A stretch of 57,392 bases of DNA, from contig JALOAC010000016.1 of assembly GCA_023228985.1 (NCBI GenBank), forward strand, positions 1 through 57,392, in the 5' to 3' direction. This stretch comes from Thiopseudomonas sp. GTDB taxonomy: Bacteria > Pseudomonadota > Gammaproteobacteria > Pseudomonadales > Pseudomonadaceae. A program made the position numbers and the translations under genes. Shown one piece after another: positions 44,601 through 52,233 of the stretch. The notes beneath the pieces are model-generated. The model searched no databases. It saw only the letters and a program-made list of their open reading frames with translations, and was not told the DNA's origin. How positions within the stretch are numbered: position 1 is the first letter of the stretch; the number at the start of each line of letters is the position of its first letter.

Positions 44601-45859
44601 TGTTGTTTCACATGGCTGTACGCAGCCTGATCAGTCGTCGTGCTAGTGTGTTACTGACCTTGTTTACGCTCTCACTGAGCACAGCACTCTTGTTAGGTGG
44701 CGAGCATATTCGTGAGCAGAGCCGTGCTGGATTTTTTAATACGGTTTCAGGAGCTGATTTGATTGTTGGAGCACGCTCGGGACCGTTGCAATTGCTGCTC
44801 TATTCTGTGTTTCATATAGGATCGCCTACCAGCAATATTCGCTGGCAGAGTTATACCGATCTGCGCAATGACCCCCGTGTTGATTGGACCATTGCGCTCT
44901 CTCTAGGAGATTCGCACCGTGGTTATCGGGTGATAGGTACCGATAATTCGATGTTTGCACATTACCGTTACGGAGAGAGCCAAAGCCTGAAGTTTGCGTC
45001 AGGTAACCAGCTGGATGATCTTTTTGCCGTCGTACTCGGGGCTGAGGTGGCACGGGCGTTGAGCTATGAGTTAGGCGATGAAGTAATTATTGCCCATGGC
45101 ACAGGCAATACCAGTTTTAAGTTGCACGACAATATGCCGTTTAATGTTAGCGGTATTCTGCAGGCAACAGGAACACCGTTGGACCGTTCTGTACTAGTTA
45201 CTTTAGAAGGGCTTGAAGCGGTACACGTTGGCTGGCGGGCTGGTATTCCACTGCCCAACATGCAAGCGACCTCCGAACAGGTACGGCAGCGGGATCTGAC
45301 ACCACGTCAGGTGACAGCTGTACTGGTTGGGTTAAAGTCACGCATGCAGGCGTTTCATTTGCAGCGTGAATTGAATAGTCGAATGCAAGAACCGCTGACT
45401 GCTGTTATGCCGGGTGTAGCGTTACAAGAACTATGGCAGGTGGTGCGCTTGGCGGAGAAGGCGTTGCTGGCCGTTTCGTCAATTGCTCTACTGATCGGAT
45501 TGTGCGGCATGCTGGCCGTATTACTCAGCGGGATGCAGCAGCGCCAGCATGAGATTGCCGTTTTACGAGCTCTGGGCGCATCGCCACTGCGCATTGCAGC
45601 TTTATTGCTGCTGGAAAGCCTCTTGCTTACCTTGGGCGGTTTTTTGCTTGGCTTGCTGATACTTTGGTCAGCTATATATGCTTTGCAGCAGCCAATGCTA
45701 GAGCAGTTTGGTTTGCATCTAAGTACAGTAGGTTTGCTCTCGGACAGGCAGCGGCTGCTTGCGGGTATTATTGTTGCTTTAGGAGCTTGCAGTGGGCTGG
45801 TTCCGGCGTTAATGGCATATCGTATGGCGCTGGTGAGAAGCTTGGGGCAGCGACATTAA
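44600..45859 (+). CDS. FtsX/MacB-like ABC permease of the zinc operon
   Basis: A 419-residue protein with one N-terminal helix, a large periplasmic domain (about 45-260), and three C-terminal helices, the FtsX/LolC/MacB topology. The GADLIVGARSGPLQLLLY segment and the C-terminal EIAVLRALGASPLRIAALLLLES (cytoplasmic loop contacting the ATPase) are diagnostic. ATG 44600 overlaps the ATPase stop (TGATG) with GGAGGT upstream. Such systems push substrates or lipoproteins from the periplasmic face; its role in zinc homeostasis is inferred from the operator and neighbours. Confidence 0.87.
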   Translation: MLFHMAVRSLISRRASVLLTLFTLSLSTALLLGGEHIREQSRAGFFNTVSGADLIVGARSGPLQLLLYSVFHIGSPTSNIRWQSYTDLRNDPRVDWTIALSLGDSHRGYRVIGTDNSMFAHYRYGESQSLKFASGNQLDDLFAVVLGAEVARALSYELGDEVIIAHGTGNTSFKLHDNMPFNVSGILQATGTPLDRSVLVTLEGLEAVHVGWRAGIPLPNMQATSEQVRQRDLTPRQVTAVLVGLKSRMQAFHLQRELNSRMQEPLTAVMPGVALQELWQVVRLAEKALLAVSSIALLIGLCGMLAVLLSGMQQRQHEIAVLRALGASPLRIAALLLLESLLLTLGGFLLGLLILWSAIYALQQPMLEQFGLHLSTVGLLSDRQRLLAGIIVALGACSGLVPALMAYRMALVRSLGQRH

Positions 45860-45871
45860 TAGGAGGATTTA

Positions 45872-46420
45872 ATGCGAGTTTTTTTATTGTTTGTCATGCT
45901 GTTGATGCTGCAGCCAGCACTTGCAGAACCAGAGATGCTGGTCAATGGTGAACCTGCGCCAATCATCAGTTGGGACGACCTGATGCCCAAAGGTTTCGAG
46001 GCCTCGTTGACGGAGCTGTTTAACAATCCTGAGTTTGACGAGCTAGATGATTACAGCGAACGCGGCGTCGCGTTGATGAATGAAATGATGCAGGTGCTGT
46101 CATCGGCACCAGTAGTCGAGGAAATGCATGGACGTATGGTCAGTATTCCAGGCTTTGTAGTGCCGCTTGAAGGTGCTGGTGGCATAGTTAAGCATTTTTT
46201 TCTGGTGCCTTACTATGGTGCTTGCATTCATGTCCCGCCACCGCCATCCAACCAAATCATTGATGTACATTTTGAACCTGGCACGCATGACGAGAATCTG
46301 TATGAAGCCATATTGGTTAGCGGGCGACTAACAACACAAACCTACAGTCATGAAATGGGCTCGTCTGGTTATCGGTTGGAGGCATATAGTATTCAGCCGT
46401 ATGACTTTGTACTGCCATAG
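45872..46420 (+). CDS. Secreted DUF3299 protein of the zinc operon
   Basis: A 182-residue protein with a signal peptide (MRVFLLFVMLLMLQPALA) and the DUF3299 core (HGRMVSIPGFVVPLEG, then FFLVPYYGACIHVPPPPSNQ with a conserved Cys and His). Very good AGGAGG before the ATG. Always found with the preceding ABC pair in this operon type. A metal-binding periplasmic role is plausible but unproven. Confidence 0.8.
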   Translation: MRVFLLFVMLLMLQPALAEPEMLVNGEPAPIISWDDLMPKGFEASLTELFNNPEFDELDDYSERGVALMNEMMQVLSSAPVVEEMHGRMVSIPGFVVPLEGAGGIVKHFFLVPYYGACIHVPPPPSNQIIDVHFEPGTHDENLYEAILVSGRLTTQTYSHEMGSSGYRLEAYSIQPYDFVLP

Positions 46421-46494
46421 GTTTTTGACTGGATCAACGCCTGCACTCGCGGCATACTGTGGTCTATTAGGTTTATTACATCCGGAGGGCTGAC

Positions 46495-47076
46495 ATGAAT
46501 GTTTCATCTGTTGCCCAATATTATGTAACTCAGTCTTATGCGACGCGTCCCGAGCAGAGCGGAGCGGACAAGCCGGAAGGCAAAGAACCGCAAGCGATTG
46601 CGGCGCTCTCACCAGATCAACTTAAGGAAGTAGAAAAGCTCAAAGCTCGTGATCGTGAAGTTCGTGCTCATGAAATGGCACATTTGGCTGCCGCTGGTGG
46701 ACTGGCTACCTCAGGCGCATCCTTCACCTACCAGCGTGGGCCGGATGGTGTCAGCTATGCAATTGGCGGTGAGGTTCAAATAGATACTTCAAGCGGCAGC
46801 AGCCCTGAAGAAACCCTCCGCAAAGCACAAACCATTCGCGCCGCTGCTCTAGCACCAGCAGAGCCGTCCGGACAGGATCGAGCCGTGGCTGCCAAAGCCT
46901 CGCAAATGGAGGCCGAGGCCAGAAGCAAACAGGCCACCGTGGAACGGGAAGAACCGTCCACTGATGCCGAGAATGCCCAGCCCCAAAACAGCAGTAGCCA
47001 AAAAGCCGCTGCACAGCAGTATCAGGATGTAGCAGCCGGTTTTGATAACGGTTCGCGGTTTAAACTGCAGGTATAA
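46495..47076 (+). CDS. SprA-related putative metallopeptidase-like protein
   Basis: A 193-residue protein whose centre reads DREVRAHEMAHLAAAGG, containing HEMAH (an HExxH zinc motif), then SFTYQRGPDGVSYAIGGEVQID. This is the SprA-related family seen in many proteobacteria. The C-terminal third is Ala/Gln/Glu-rich and probably a coiled or disordered tail. No signal peptide. Function of the family is not settled; the peptidase activity is inferred from the motif alone. It has its own RBS (GGAGGG) and starts 75 bp after the zinc operon. Confidence 0.72.
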   Translation: MNVSSVAQYYVTQSYATRPEQSGADKPEGKEPQAIAALSPDQLKEVEKLKARDREVRAHEMAHLAAAGGLATSGASFTYQRGPDGVSYAIGGEVQIDTSSGSSPEETLRKAQTIRAAALAPAEPSGQDRAVAAKASQMEAEARSKQATVEREEPSTDAENAQPQNSSSQKAAAQQYQDVAAGFDNGSRFKLQV

Positions 47077-47162
47077 CGTGGGACACCTTGGCATAACTAG
47101 CAAATAGGGAAATTCACAACTGCTTAATTTACTTCTTCAGTTATTACCCGACATGGAGCGTC

Positions 47163-47375
47163 ATGAAATACTCAGCACTTAAAGCAACTGCACCACTAGC
47201 CGTTGCACCTTTTATTCCCATTGCCACCCTCGCTCAAAATCTCTGCGCTTTTCTCAACAGCAGCGCGGTTATTCTCGTGCATGACTTGCAGCATACATAT
47301 TTAAGCTGCATTTCTGCTACGCACGCCAGCGTGTCAAGACTTCACCCTATCTACTTAAAGCGCGCTGTTAATTAA
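47163..47375 (+). CDS. Small hypothetical ORF (doubtful)
   Basis: 70 codons with GGAG 6 bases before the ATG and a slightly hydrophobic N-terminus, but no family I recognise and an amino acid make-up without clear bias. It is the only candidate gene between 47077 and 47503 and is followed by a terminator-like hairpin, which gives it some weight. Confidence 0.25.
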   Translation: MKYSALKATAPLAVAPFIPIATLAQNLCAFLNSSAVILVHDLQHTYLSCISATHASVSRLHPIYLKRAVN

Positions 47376-47392
47376 GCAGTGCGCATAAAACA

Positions 47393-47434
47393 GGCCTTCA
47401 CAGGACGGTTTAGGCTGCACTGTGGAGGCTTTTT
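47393..47434 (+). terminator. Probable rho-independent terminator
   Basis: GCCTTCACAG (47394-47403) pairs with CTGTGGAGGC (47420-47429; one G:T pair), followed by TTTTT. It separates the small ORF from the DUF4282 gene. Confidence 0.6.
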
Positions 47435-47503
47435 AGCGAAGCGTTAGGCGTTCACTCGCACCTACCGCTTAAATTTTGAGTGAACATTAAAATGGAGCTG
47501 CAC

Positions 47504-47755
47504 ATGAAAGATGTATTGTTTTTTGAGAACATGCTAACGCCTAAGATAATTACCGTTGTTTATTGGTTTTTGCTTTTAGCCGTGGTTGTTGGCGGTGTCA
47601 GCACAATGTTTGCTGGTTATGGTTTTTCGTTTACGAACGTCTTACTCGGACTGGTCTACATTGTTGGCGGTGGCATTGGCGTGAGAATATGGTGCGAGCT
47701 TTTAATTGTACTGTTCAAAATGAACGAAGCACTGCAGGCTATGCGTAACAAATAA
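47504..47755 (+). CDS. DUF4282 small membrane protein
   Basis: 83 residues with two transmembrane helices (about 15-36 and 43-64) and a C-terminal RIWCELLIVLFKMNEAL, the DUF4282 pattern. ATG 47504 follows GGAG at 7 bases; upstream in-frame Met codons lack a site. Function unknown. Last backbone-like gene before the retron. Confidence 0.7.
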   Translation: MKDVLFFENMLTPKIITVVYWFLLLAVVVGGVSTMFAGYGFSFTNVLLGLVYIVGGGIGVRIWCELLIVLFKMNEALQAMRNK

Positions 47756-47777
47756 CCACCTAATCAGCACAGATGGC

Positions 47778-47816
47778 AAGGCACAAAAATCGCGGTAACC
47801 CTGGTTTTTGTGCCTT
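47778..47816. terminator. Terminator after the DUF4282 gene
   Basis: AAGGCACAAAAA and TTTTTGTGCCTT form a perfect 12-bp stem around a 15-base loop, 22 bp past the stop. The following stretch to 48038 holds no gene or structure that I can support. Confidence 0.65.
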
Positions 47817-48038
47817 TGCTTTGCGCCTGATATAACCCAATCTCCTCAGCGCGTTTGCTTAACTGTTTCGACATTGCTTCCTAAAAGGTAGGTCAAATTA
47901 ATCAGCGCTGCCAGTCTTTATTAGGTTTAAGTGTGGACTGGTCACTTCCTTTATGGTTTGTGCAATACTCAACCACTCAATGATGGCCAGTAATTCAACA
48001 ATGGTTTTTTGTTTCCGCCTACTACCTACTAGAAGTGT

Positions 48039-48067
48039 TTGAGGGCTGTCTGTTTATAGGCTATATT
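48039..48067 (+). promoter_or_regulatory. Predicted promoter of the retron ncRNA
   Basis: TTGAGG (48039-48044), exactly 17 bases, TATATT (48062-48067). Transcription would start about 48073-48075, which is where the a1 repeat of the predicted msr begins. Retron RNAs usually start at or just before a1, so promoter and RNA prediction support each other. Confidence 0.65.
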
Positions 48068-48072
48068 TACGC

Positions 48073-48218
48073 TACTCTTTAGCGTTTGACGAATTACGTC
48101 AGTCGGGTGTTTAGCCAGACTCAAATTTATTGAACGGCATTAGGGTTGCGCTATGTGCGCAGCCTTAACTCGTTCCTCATTAAGGCTGCGCACATAGCGC
48201 TTCCTTCAGTAAAGAGTA
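48073..48218 (+). ncRNA. Retron msr-msd RNA (template for msDNA)
   Basis: The a1 repeat TACTCTTTA (48073-48081) is complementary to a2 TAAAGAGTA (48210-48218). Directly after a1 comes GCG, so G48082 sits in the TTTAGCG context of the branching guanosine in Ec86. The msr part has a hairpin TGACG-AATTA-CGTCA (48087-48101) and an imperfect stem at about 48102-48120. The msd part is a perfect 21-bp stem (48148-48168 with 48180-48200) around an 11-base loop. Reverse transcription would start beside a2 and yield a DNA of about 80 nt. It lies 45 bp before the RT gene, the normal place. Exact msr/msd boundary not determined. Confidence 0.82.
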
Positions 48219-48249
48219 AAGCCTAAGGGTTATGCTCTTGGGCTTTTTT
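48218..48249 (+). terminator. Intrinsic terminator between retron RNA and RT gene
   Basis: AGCCTAAG (48220-48227) pairs with CTTGGGCT (48237-48244), followed by TTTTT and preceded by AA. It begins right where a2 ends and stops 14 bp before the RT start codon. It would release most transcripts as free ncRNA and let a minority read into the RT operon. Confidence 0.65.
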
Positions 48250-48262
48250 ATTGGGAGTTTTA

Positions 48263-49195
48263 ATGAGCATCGCCAAACAGTTAGCCAGTACATTGGGCAC
48301 AAGTGAAGCTGAAGTTACTGCTCTGTTATTGCGTGCTCCGCTGCATTACAAAGTGTATAAAATACCCAAGCGTACCTATGGTGAAAGAACGATTGCTCAG
48401 CCAAGTGCTGCTCTTAAAGCGTTGCAGCGTGCTTTTTTGTTGCTGTGGCCTCTGCCTGCGCATGGTGCTGCAATGGCGTATCGCTTCGGTTTGAGTATTA
48501 AGAATAATGCGCAACAGCATCAAAAAAACAGTTACTTATTGAAGATGGATCTTAATAGCTTTTTTAACTCTATTGACCCAGTGGTTTTCTGGGGTGAATG
48601 GGATGGTTTTTTTGAGCCGCTCGACGCCAGAGAAAAAGAATTGATAGAGCGATTACTGTTTTGGGCACCGAGTAAAAAACTGCACGGTTCTTTAATGCTC
48701 AGTGTTGGCGCGCCCAGCTCGCCTTGTGTATCTAATTTTGTGATGCACCGCTTCGATACGAAGCTTGATTTGCTTTGCCGTGAGAAAAAAATTGTCTATA
48801 CACGCTATGCGGATGATTTGACCTTTTCAACTCAGAACCAGGGTGTGCTTATTGAGATGCCAGAGTTGATAGCTAATCTGCTGGTCGAGTGCTTTGGTGC
48901 TGCTTTGACGATTAACCGCCGTAAAACAGTCTTTTCATCTAAAGCACACAATCGGCATGTGACGGGTATTACCCTAACCAATGCTGCTCAGCTTTCTTTG
49001 GGGCGCAAAAGAAAGCGGTATGTCAAACATTTAGTGCATCAGTTTATTTTAGGGCAGCTTGCGGCTGAGGATGTTAATCACTTGCGCGGCTTGCTGTCTT
49101 TCGCTAAACATATTGAGCCTGTATTTATTTACGCGCTAGAAAAAAAATATGGCCCAACAGTGCTTGCTGCAATTAATGAGGTTAATCATGACTGA
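48263..49195 (+). CDS. Retron reverse transcriptase
   Basis: A 310-residue RT, normal retron length. The retron-specific domain X motif NAxxH is present as NNAQQH (82-86). RT motifs: LKMDLNSFF (Asp96), GAPSSPCVSN (149-158), YADD (182-185) and the domain Y motif VTG (233-235). These separate it from group II intron and DGR enzymes. It binds the msr RNA and makes the branched msDNA. ATG 48263 follows GGGAG at 5 bases. The next two genes (PtuA-like ATPase, PtuB-like HNH) overlap or follow by 2 bp, the Ec78/Eco7-type arrangement, in which RT-msDNA restrains the effector until a phage is sensed. Confidence 0.95.
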   Translation: MSIAKQLASTLGTSEAEVTALLLRAPLHYKVYKIPKRTYGERTIAQPSAALKALQRAFLLLWPLPAHGAAMAYRFGLSIKNNAQQHQKNSYLLKMDLNSFFNSIDPVVFWGEWDGFFEPLDAREKELIERLLFWAPSKKLHGSLMLSVGAPSSPCVSNFVMHRFDTKLDLLCREKKIVYTRYADDLTFSTQNQGVLIEMPELIANLLVECFGAALTINRRKTVFSSKAHNRHVTGITLTNAAQLSLGRKRKRYVKHLVHQFILGQLAAEDVNHLRGLLSFAKHIEPVFIYALEKKYGPTVLAAINEVNHD

Positions 49196-50684
49196 GATTC
49201 ATAAGGATGTGCCACGGGGGCTAAGGTCTTTGGTGAGCAATGCAAAAGCAGGGAACGTGCTGTCACAGTACGAGCTGTATGAATGCTATTTAACCGGCAA
49301 AGATGTGGGTGAAAAAGACCTGGCAGAAGCGAGTACTTATCTTGATTTGCTATACGCGAGTATGGAGCAAGCGCGTTTTAAGCTGGACTCCCTCGAGCTC
49401 TATGAGTTTAGGCGTTATAGAAGTTTATCCATTGAGTTTGAGCCTGATCTGACAGTTATTATCGGTGAAAACGGGGCAGGTAAAACCAGCATTGTTGAGT
49501 CGATCGCTCGAGTGTTGTCGTGGTTTGGTAGCCGCATCGTTAAAGCGAATAGTAATGGTTTGCATGTGTTGGAGTCAGATATCAATACGCATGCTAAGGA
49601 TTACGCCCAAGTTGTTGGCTCTTTTTCTTTAAATGAAAAAACTAGCTTTGAGATGTCGATGGTTAAGACTGTTGCTGGTTGGGCGGGTGATATTTCCTCA
49701 GATTTAATAGTGTCCACTCAGCTGGGTGGGCTATATCGTTTGCTGGTTGCAGATGAAGAAAATAGTAACGTGCAGTTGCCGGTGTTTGCTTATTACGCAG
49801 TGGAACGCGCCTCAGGTAATTATATTCGGGTGGTTGCTGAGAAGGATATGAAAGCGTTTTTTGCTTCTCGGTTTAATGGGTATAAGGAGCTGTCGGGTGC
49901 TAGCGCTAAGATTGACTCTTTCTTGGCGCGTTATGTTGAGTTGTTTAATTTGGCTGAGTCTGGCGGTCGCGATTATAAAGTGAAGTTACAGCTTGTTAAG
50001 GACGCGATTGAAAGTGCTGTTCCTTATATTAATAACTTGAGTGTTGACCGTAGTAGCGGCAGGACCGAGGTTAAGTTGGATAACTTTGGCAACCCGATCA
50101 ATTTCTCGCAGCTGTCCCAAGGACAAAAAACGTTGGCGGCTTTAGTAGGGGATTTAGCCTTACGCATGCTGACCTTAAATCCAGCTATGGAAAACCCCTT
50201 GCAGGCACAAGGCATAGTGTTAATTGATGAGATTGATCTGCACTTGCATCCTAAGTTGCAGCAAAGTGTTTTGCTAAGCCTGACAGAAACCTTTAAAAAC
50301 GTACAATTTGTGGTGACAACGCATAGCCCGCATGTGCTTTCTACTGTGGATAAGCGGTGTATTCGGAAACTTGGCTTTGAGAGTGACGGTACTGCTTACG
50401 TGCAGAAACCCGACTTCCAGACTAAAGGGGTGATTAGCTCAACGGTGCTTGAGCAGTTGATGGGCACTCACTCTGTACCTGAGATTAAGGAGTCAAAATG
50501 GATTACTGATTATCTGGGGCTGATTGCAGCGGGGATGTGGGAAACCCCAGAAGGGCGTGACTTAAAGGAGCTGTTATTTCAGCATTTTGGTAGTGATCAT
50601 CCGGTTATTAATGACTTGGATGCGCAAATTCGTCTCCAGCAGTTTAAGGCGCGGGTAAAGCAGAAGCAGCAAAAGGAATTGTAA
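49188..50684 (+). CDS. ptuA: Retron effector ATPase, PtuA-like (Septu)
   Basis: A 498-residue SMC/OLD-like AAA ATPase. The first 60 residues form a short SEL1/TPR-like helical segment (NAKAGNVLSQYELYECY), typical of retron-Ec78 PtuA. Then Walker A IGENGAGKTS (92-101), ABC signature LSQGQKTLA, Walker B IVLIDEIDLHLHP (Asp347, Glu348) and H-loop TTHSPH. I start at ATG 49188, which overlaps the RT stop by 8 bp and has GAGG before it; the frame opens 13 codons earlier inside the RT gene. With PtuB it forms the toxic arm; for Retron-Eco7 the PtuAB pair has been reported to attack tRNA-Tyr. Confidence 0.92.
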   Translation: MTEIHKDVPRGLRSLVSNAKAGNVLSQYELYECYLTGKDVGEKDLAEASTYLDLLYASMEQARFKLDSLELYEFRRYRSLSIEFEPDLTVIIGENGAGKTSIVESIARVLSWFGSRIVKANSNGLHVLESDINTHAKDYAQVVGSFSLNEKTSFEMSMVKTVAGWAGDISSDLIVSTQLGGLYRLLVADEENSNVQLPVFAYYAVERASGNYIRVVAEKDMKAFFASRFNGYKELSGASAKIDSFLARYVELFNLAESGGRDYKVKLQLVKDAIESAVPYINNLSVDRSSGRTEVKLDNFGNPINFSQLSQGQKTLAALVGDLALRMLTLNPAMENPLQAQGIVLIDEIDLHLHPKLQQSVLLSLTETFKNVQFVVTTHSPHVLSTVDKRCIRKLGFESDGTAYVQKPDFQTKGVISSTVLEQLMGTHSVPEIKESKWITDYLGLIAAGMWETPEGRDLKELLFQHFGSDHPVINDLDAQIRLQQFKARVKQKQQKEL

Positions 50685-50686
50685 TC

Positions 50687-51346
50687 ATGCGCAAGTTAAC
50701 GAGAGGCCAAGCGCCTAGCTGTTTGAGTAACTATAAACATGGCAGAGACAAGTGGGAGGTGGTAAGCACAAACCCACAATACAATGAAGAAGTCTGGCGA
50801 AAGCTTAGTGCTATGCAAGGTTCGTTGTGTGCCTATTGTGAAAGCCGTCTTAAACAAAAAAAGCATATTGAGCACTTTTTTAGGCGCGGACAAGTGCCAC
50901 AGAAGACTTTCGAATGGGCTAATCTTTTTGGGTCCTGTAGCCAGCCAGATAGCTGCGGCAACTATAAAGATAATAAAGCACCGTCAACGATTGATTTAGC
51001 CAAGGTCTGCAAACCAGATATTATGGATTCCGCGGATTATCTTTTTTTTGCTGATGATGGCAGCGTTGAGGCACGATCAGGATTGAGTCCTGCAGATCTT
51101 GAGATTGCACAAAACACCATTCAGGTTTTTAATTTGAACGGTAGCTCAAAGCTGGTAGGTAAGCGTCGAGAAGCTGCTCGGATAGAACTTCCGTTGGCAG
51201 AAATTTATTATCAGACAGCTAGCGAATATGCTGGAGCGGAAGATCTCGAGATGGAACAGTTGCTTGATGAAGAGCGCAGCAATAATTTGGCAAGAATTGA
51301 GAGTTCTGAGCATTCAGCTGTTTTGAAGCAAGTCTGGAGTTTTTAG
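50687..51346 (+). CDS. ptuB: Retron effector HNH nuclease, PtuB-like (Septu)
   Basis: A 219-residue HNH protein of the retron/Septu PtuB type. CAYCESRL (Cys48, Cys51), HIEHFF (His60 to His63), the central EWANLFGSC and the closing CGNYKDNK give the zinc-ribbon and HNH framework, with Asn79 in the N position. It starts 2 bp after ptuA, so translation is coupled. It is the nuclease subunit of the effector. No clear terminator follows; 51347-51524 holds no gene I can support. Confidence 0.9.
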   Translation: MRKLTRGQAPSCLSNYKHGRDKWEVVSTNPQYNEEVWRKLSAMQGSLCAYCESRLKQKKHIEHFFRRGQVPQKTFEWANLFGSCSQPDSCGNYKDNKAPSTIDLAKVCKPDIMDSADYLFFADDGSVEARSGLSPADLEIAQNTIQVFNLNGSSKLVGKRREAARIELPLAEIYYQTASEYAGAEDLEMEQLLDEERSNNLARIESSEHSAVLKQVWSF

Positions 51347-51524
51347 GTGAATTTGTGTTTTATAAAAGGCTCTAGCTGGGTTACAGCTAAAGCATTTTTA
51401 TGGTTAATTAACGCACTATGATTCACCGTTAAGTCTTTGCAGCAGCTATAGTGGCGGTCACTTTAACGTGAAAATCGATGTAAAATAGTGAGACCGGAAG
51501 GGTGGTGCTTTGTAAGGCGAACAT

Positions 51525-51615
51525 GGGGCCAGGCTATGCCTGCGACAGCTGTGCGTTAAGCGGCGCTGTATTTGCAGGCATAACCTGTGGTCGGATGCAT
51601 GGCGTCCTCCACACG
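51525..51615. repeat. REP-like dispersed cassette, copy B (partial)
   Basis: CCAGGCTATGCCTGCGACAG and GGTCGGATGCATGGCGTCC match the first two units of the cassette at 5437, with substitutions. The third unit is missing. It lies between ptuB and the convergent pepSY gene in a 323-bp gene-free stretch. Confidence 0.7.
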
Positions 51616-51669
51616 CGATTGTGCTTTTACGGCAGCACTCAAGTTGGCTTTATAGTCCGTATTAAACCG

Positions 51670-52065
51670 TTATTCAATCGTTACTCTCGGCTTGGTTCTT
51701 GAACTATCTTTAAGCGGGATTTGCTCTGGGTTTGCTGGTTTGTTGTAGCGCTGTATTTTGTGACGGTAGTCGTCATTAACACTGGCGTTTGCTCTGTTTA
51801 TTTTGATTTCAATTTCCATCAAGTTTAGCGAGGCTGGGGTGAACTCGGCTTTGACGCGATGATCATCGGCATCCCGTCCTTTAACCTTGTAGCAACCGTC
51901 ATCCACTTTGATGCTCTGCACTGTCCAACCTTGTTCTTCTAGCTGCTGGCGCAGAACGTCCTGCGGTTGCCACTGGTCAACTGGGTCTTTGCAATCATCG
52001 CCAGCCAAGGCGCTGCCGCTTATCAGTAGTAATGACAGGCTAATAACAGTAGATTTGATATTCAT
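51670..52065 (-). CDS. Periplasmic PepSY-domain protein
   Basis: A 131-residue protein with a signal peptide (MNIKSTVISLSLLLISGSALA) and a single PepSY-like domain (LRQQLEEQGWTVQSIKVDDGCYKVKGRDADDHRVKAEF), with a Cys pair (GDDCKD and DDGCYK). Such small PepSY proteins are often encoded next to two-component systems and tend to be strongly controlled by them. It is divergent from the response regulator, with a matching regulatory box before each gene. Confidence 0.8.
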   Translation of the reverse strand: MNIKSTVISLSLLLISGSALAGDDCKDPVDQWQPQDVLRQQLEEQGWTVQSIKVDDGCYKVKGRDADDHRVKAEFTPASLNLMEIEIKINRANASVNDDYRHKIQRYNKPANPEQIPLKDSSRTKPRVTIE

Positions 52066-52110
52066 GGTGAGTCTCCTATTGGGTTAGTGTCAGTCACTGT
52101 ATGACGCGCG

Positions 52111-52127
52111 CCTGACATTATCCTGAA
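52111..52127 (-). promoter_or_regulatory. Predicted response-regulator box before pepSY
   Basis: On the minus strand TTCAGGATAATGTCAGG: two TCAGG half-sites 11 bases apart start to start, the one-turn direct repeat that OmpR-type regulators bind. It lies 45 bp before the pepSY ATG, in the same orientation relative to its gene as the box at 52169. Confidence 0.65.
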
Positions 52128-52168
52128 TGTGCGGATAAATAATCGGCTGAGAAACAAGGTTCATATCG

Positions 52169-52185
52169 TTCAGGCGGTTGTCAGG
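52169..52185 (+). promoter_or_regulatory. Predicted response-regulator box before the regulator gene
   Basis: TTCAGGCGGTTGTCAGG, sharing TTCAGG-N4-TGTCAGG with the box at 52111-52127. It ends 48 bp before the response regulator ATG and points to autoregulation. Confidence 0.65.
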
Positions 52186-52233
52186 TATGGGCGGTAGCCT
52201 CTTGTGCAGATGAGTAGAGTAAGGGGGAGCCAT

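Noticed and set aside
47817..48038. Search for an integrase, att site or further gene upstream of the retron
   Set aside because: No frame with a binding site, no tRNA and no convincing direct repeat flanking the retron was found, so I make no claim about how it arrived.
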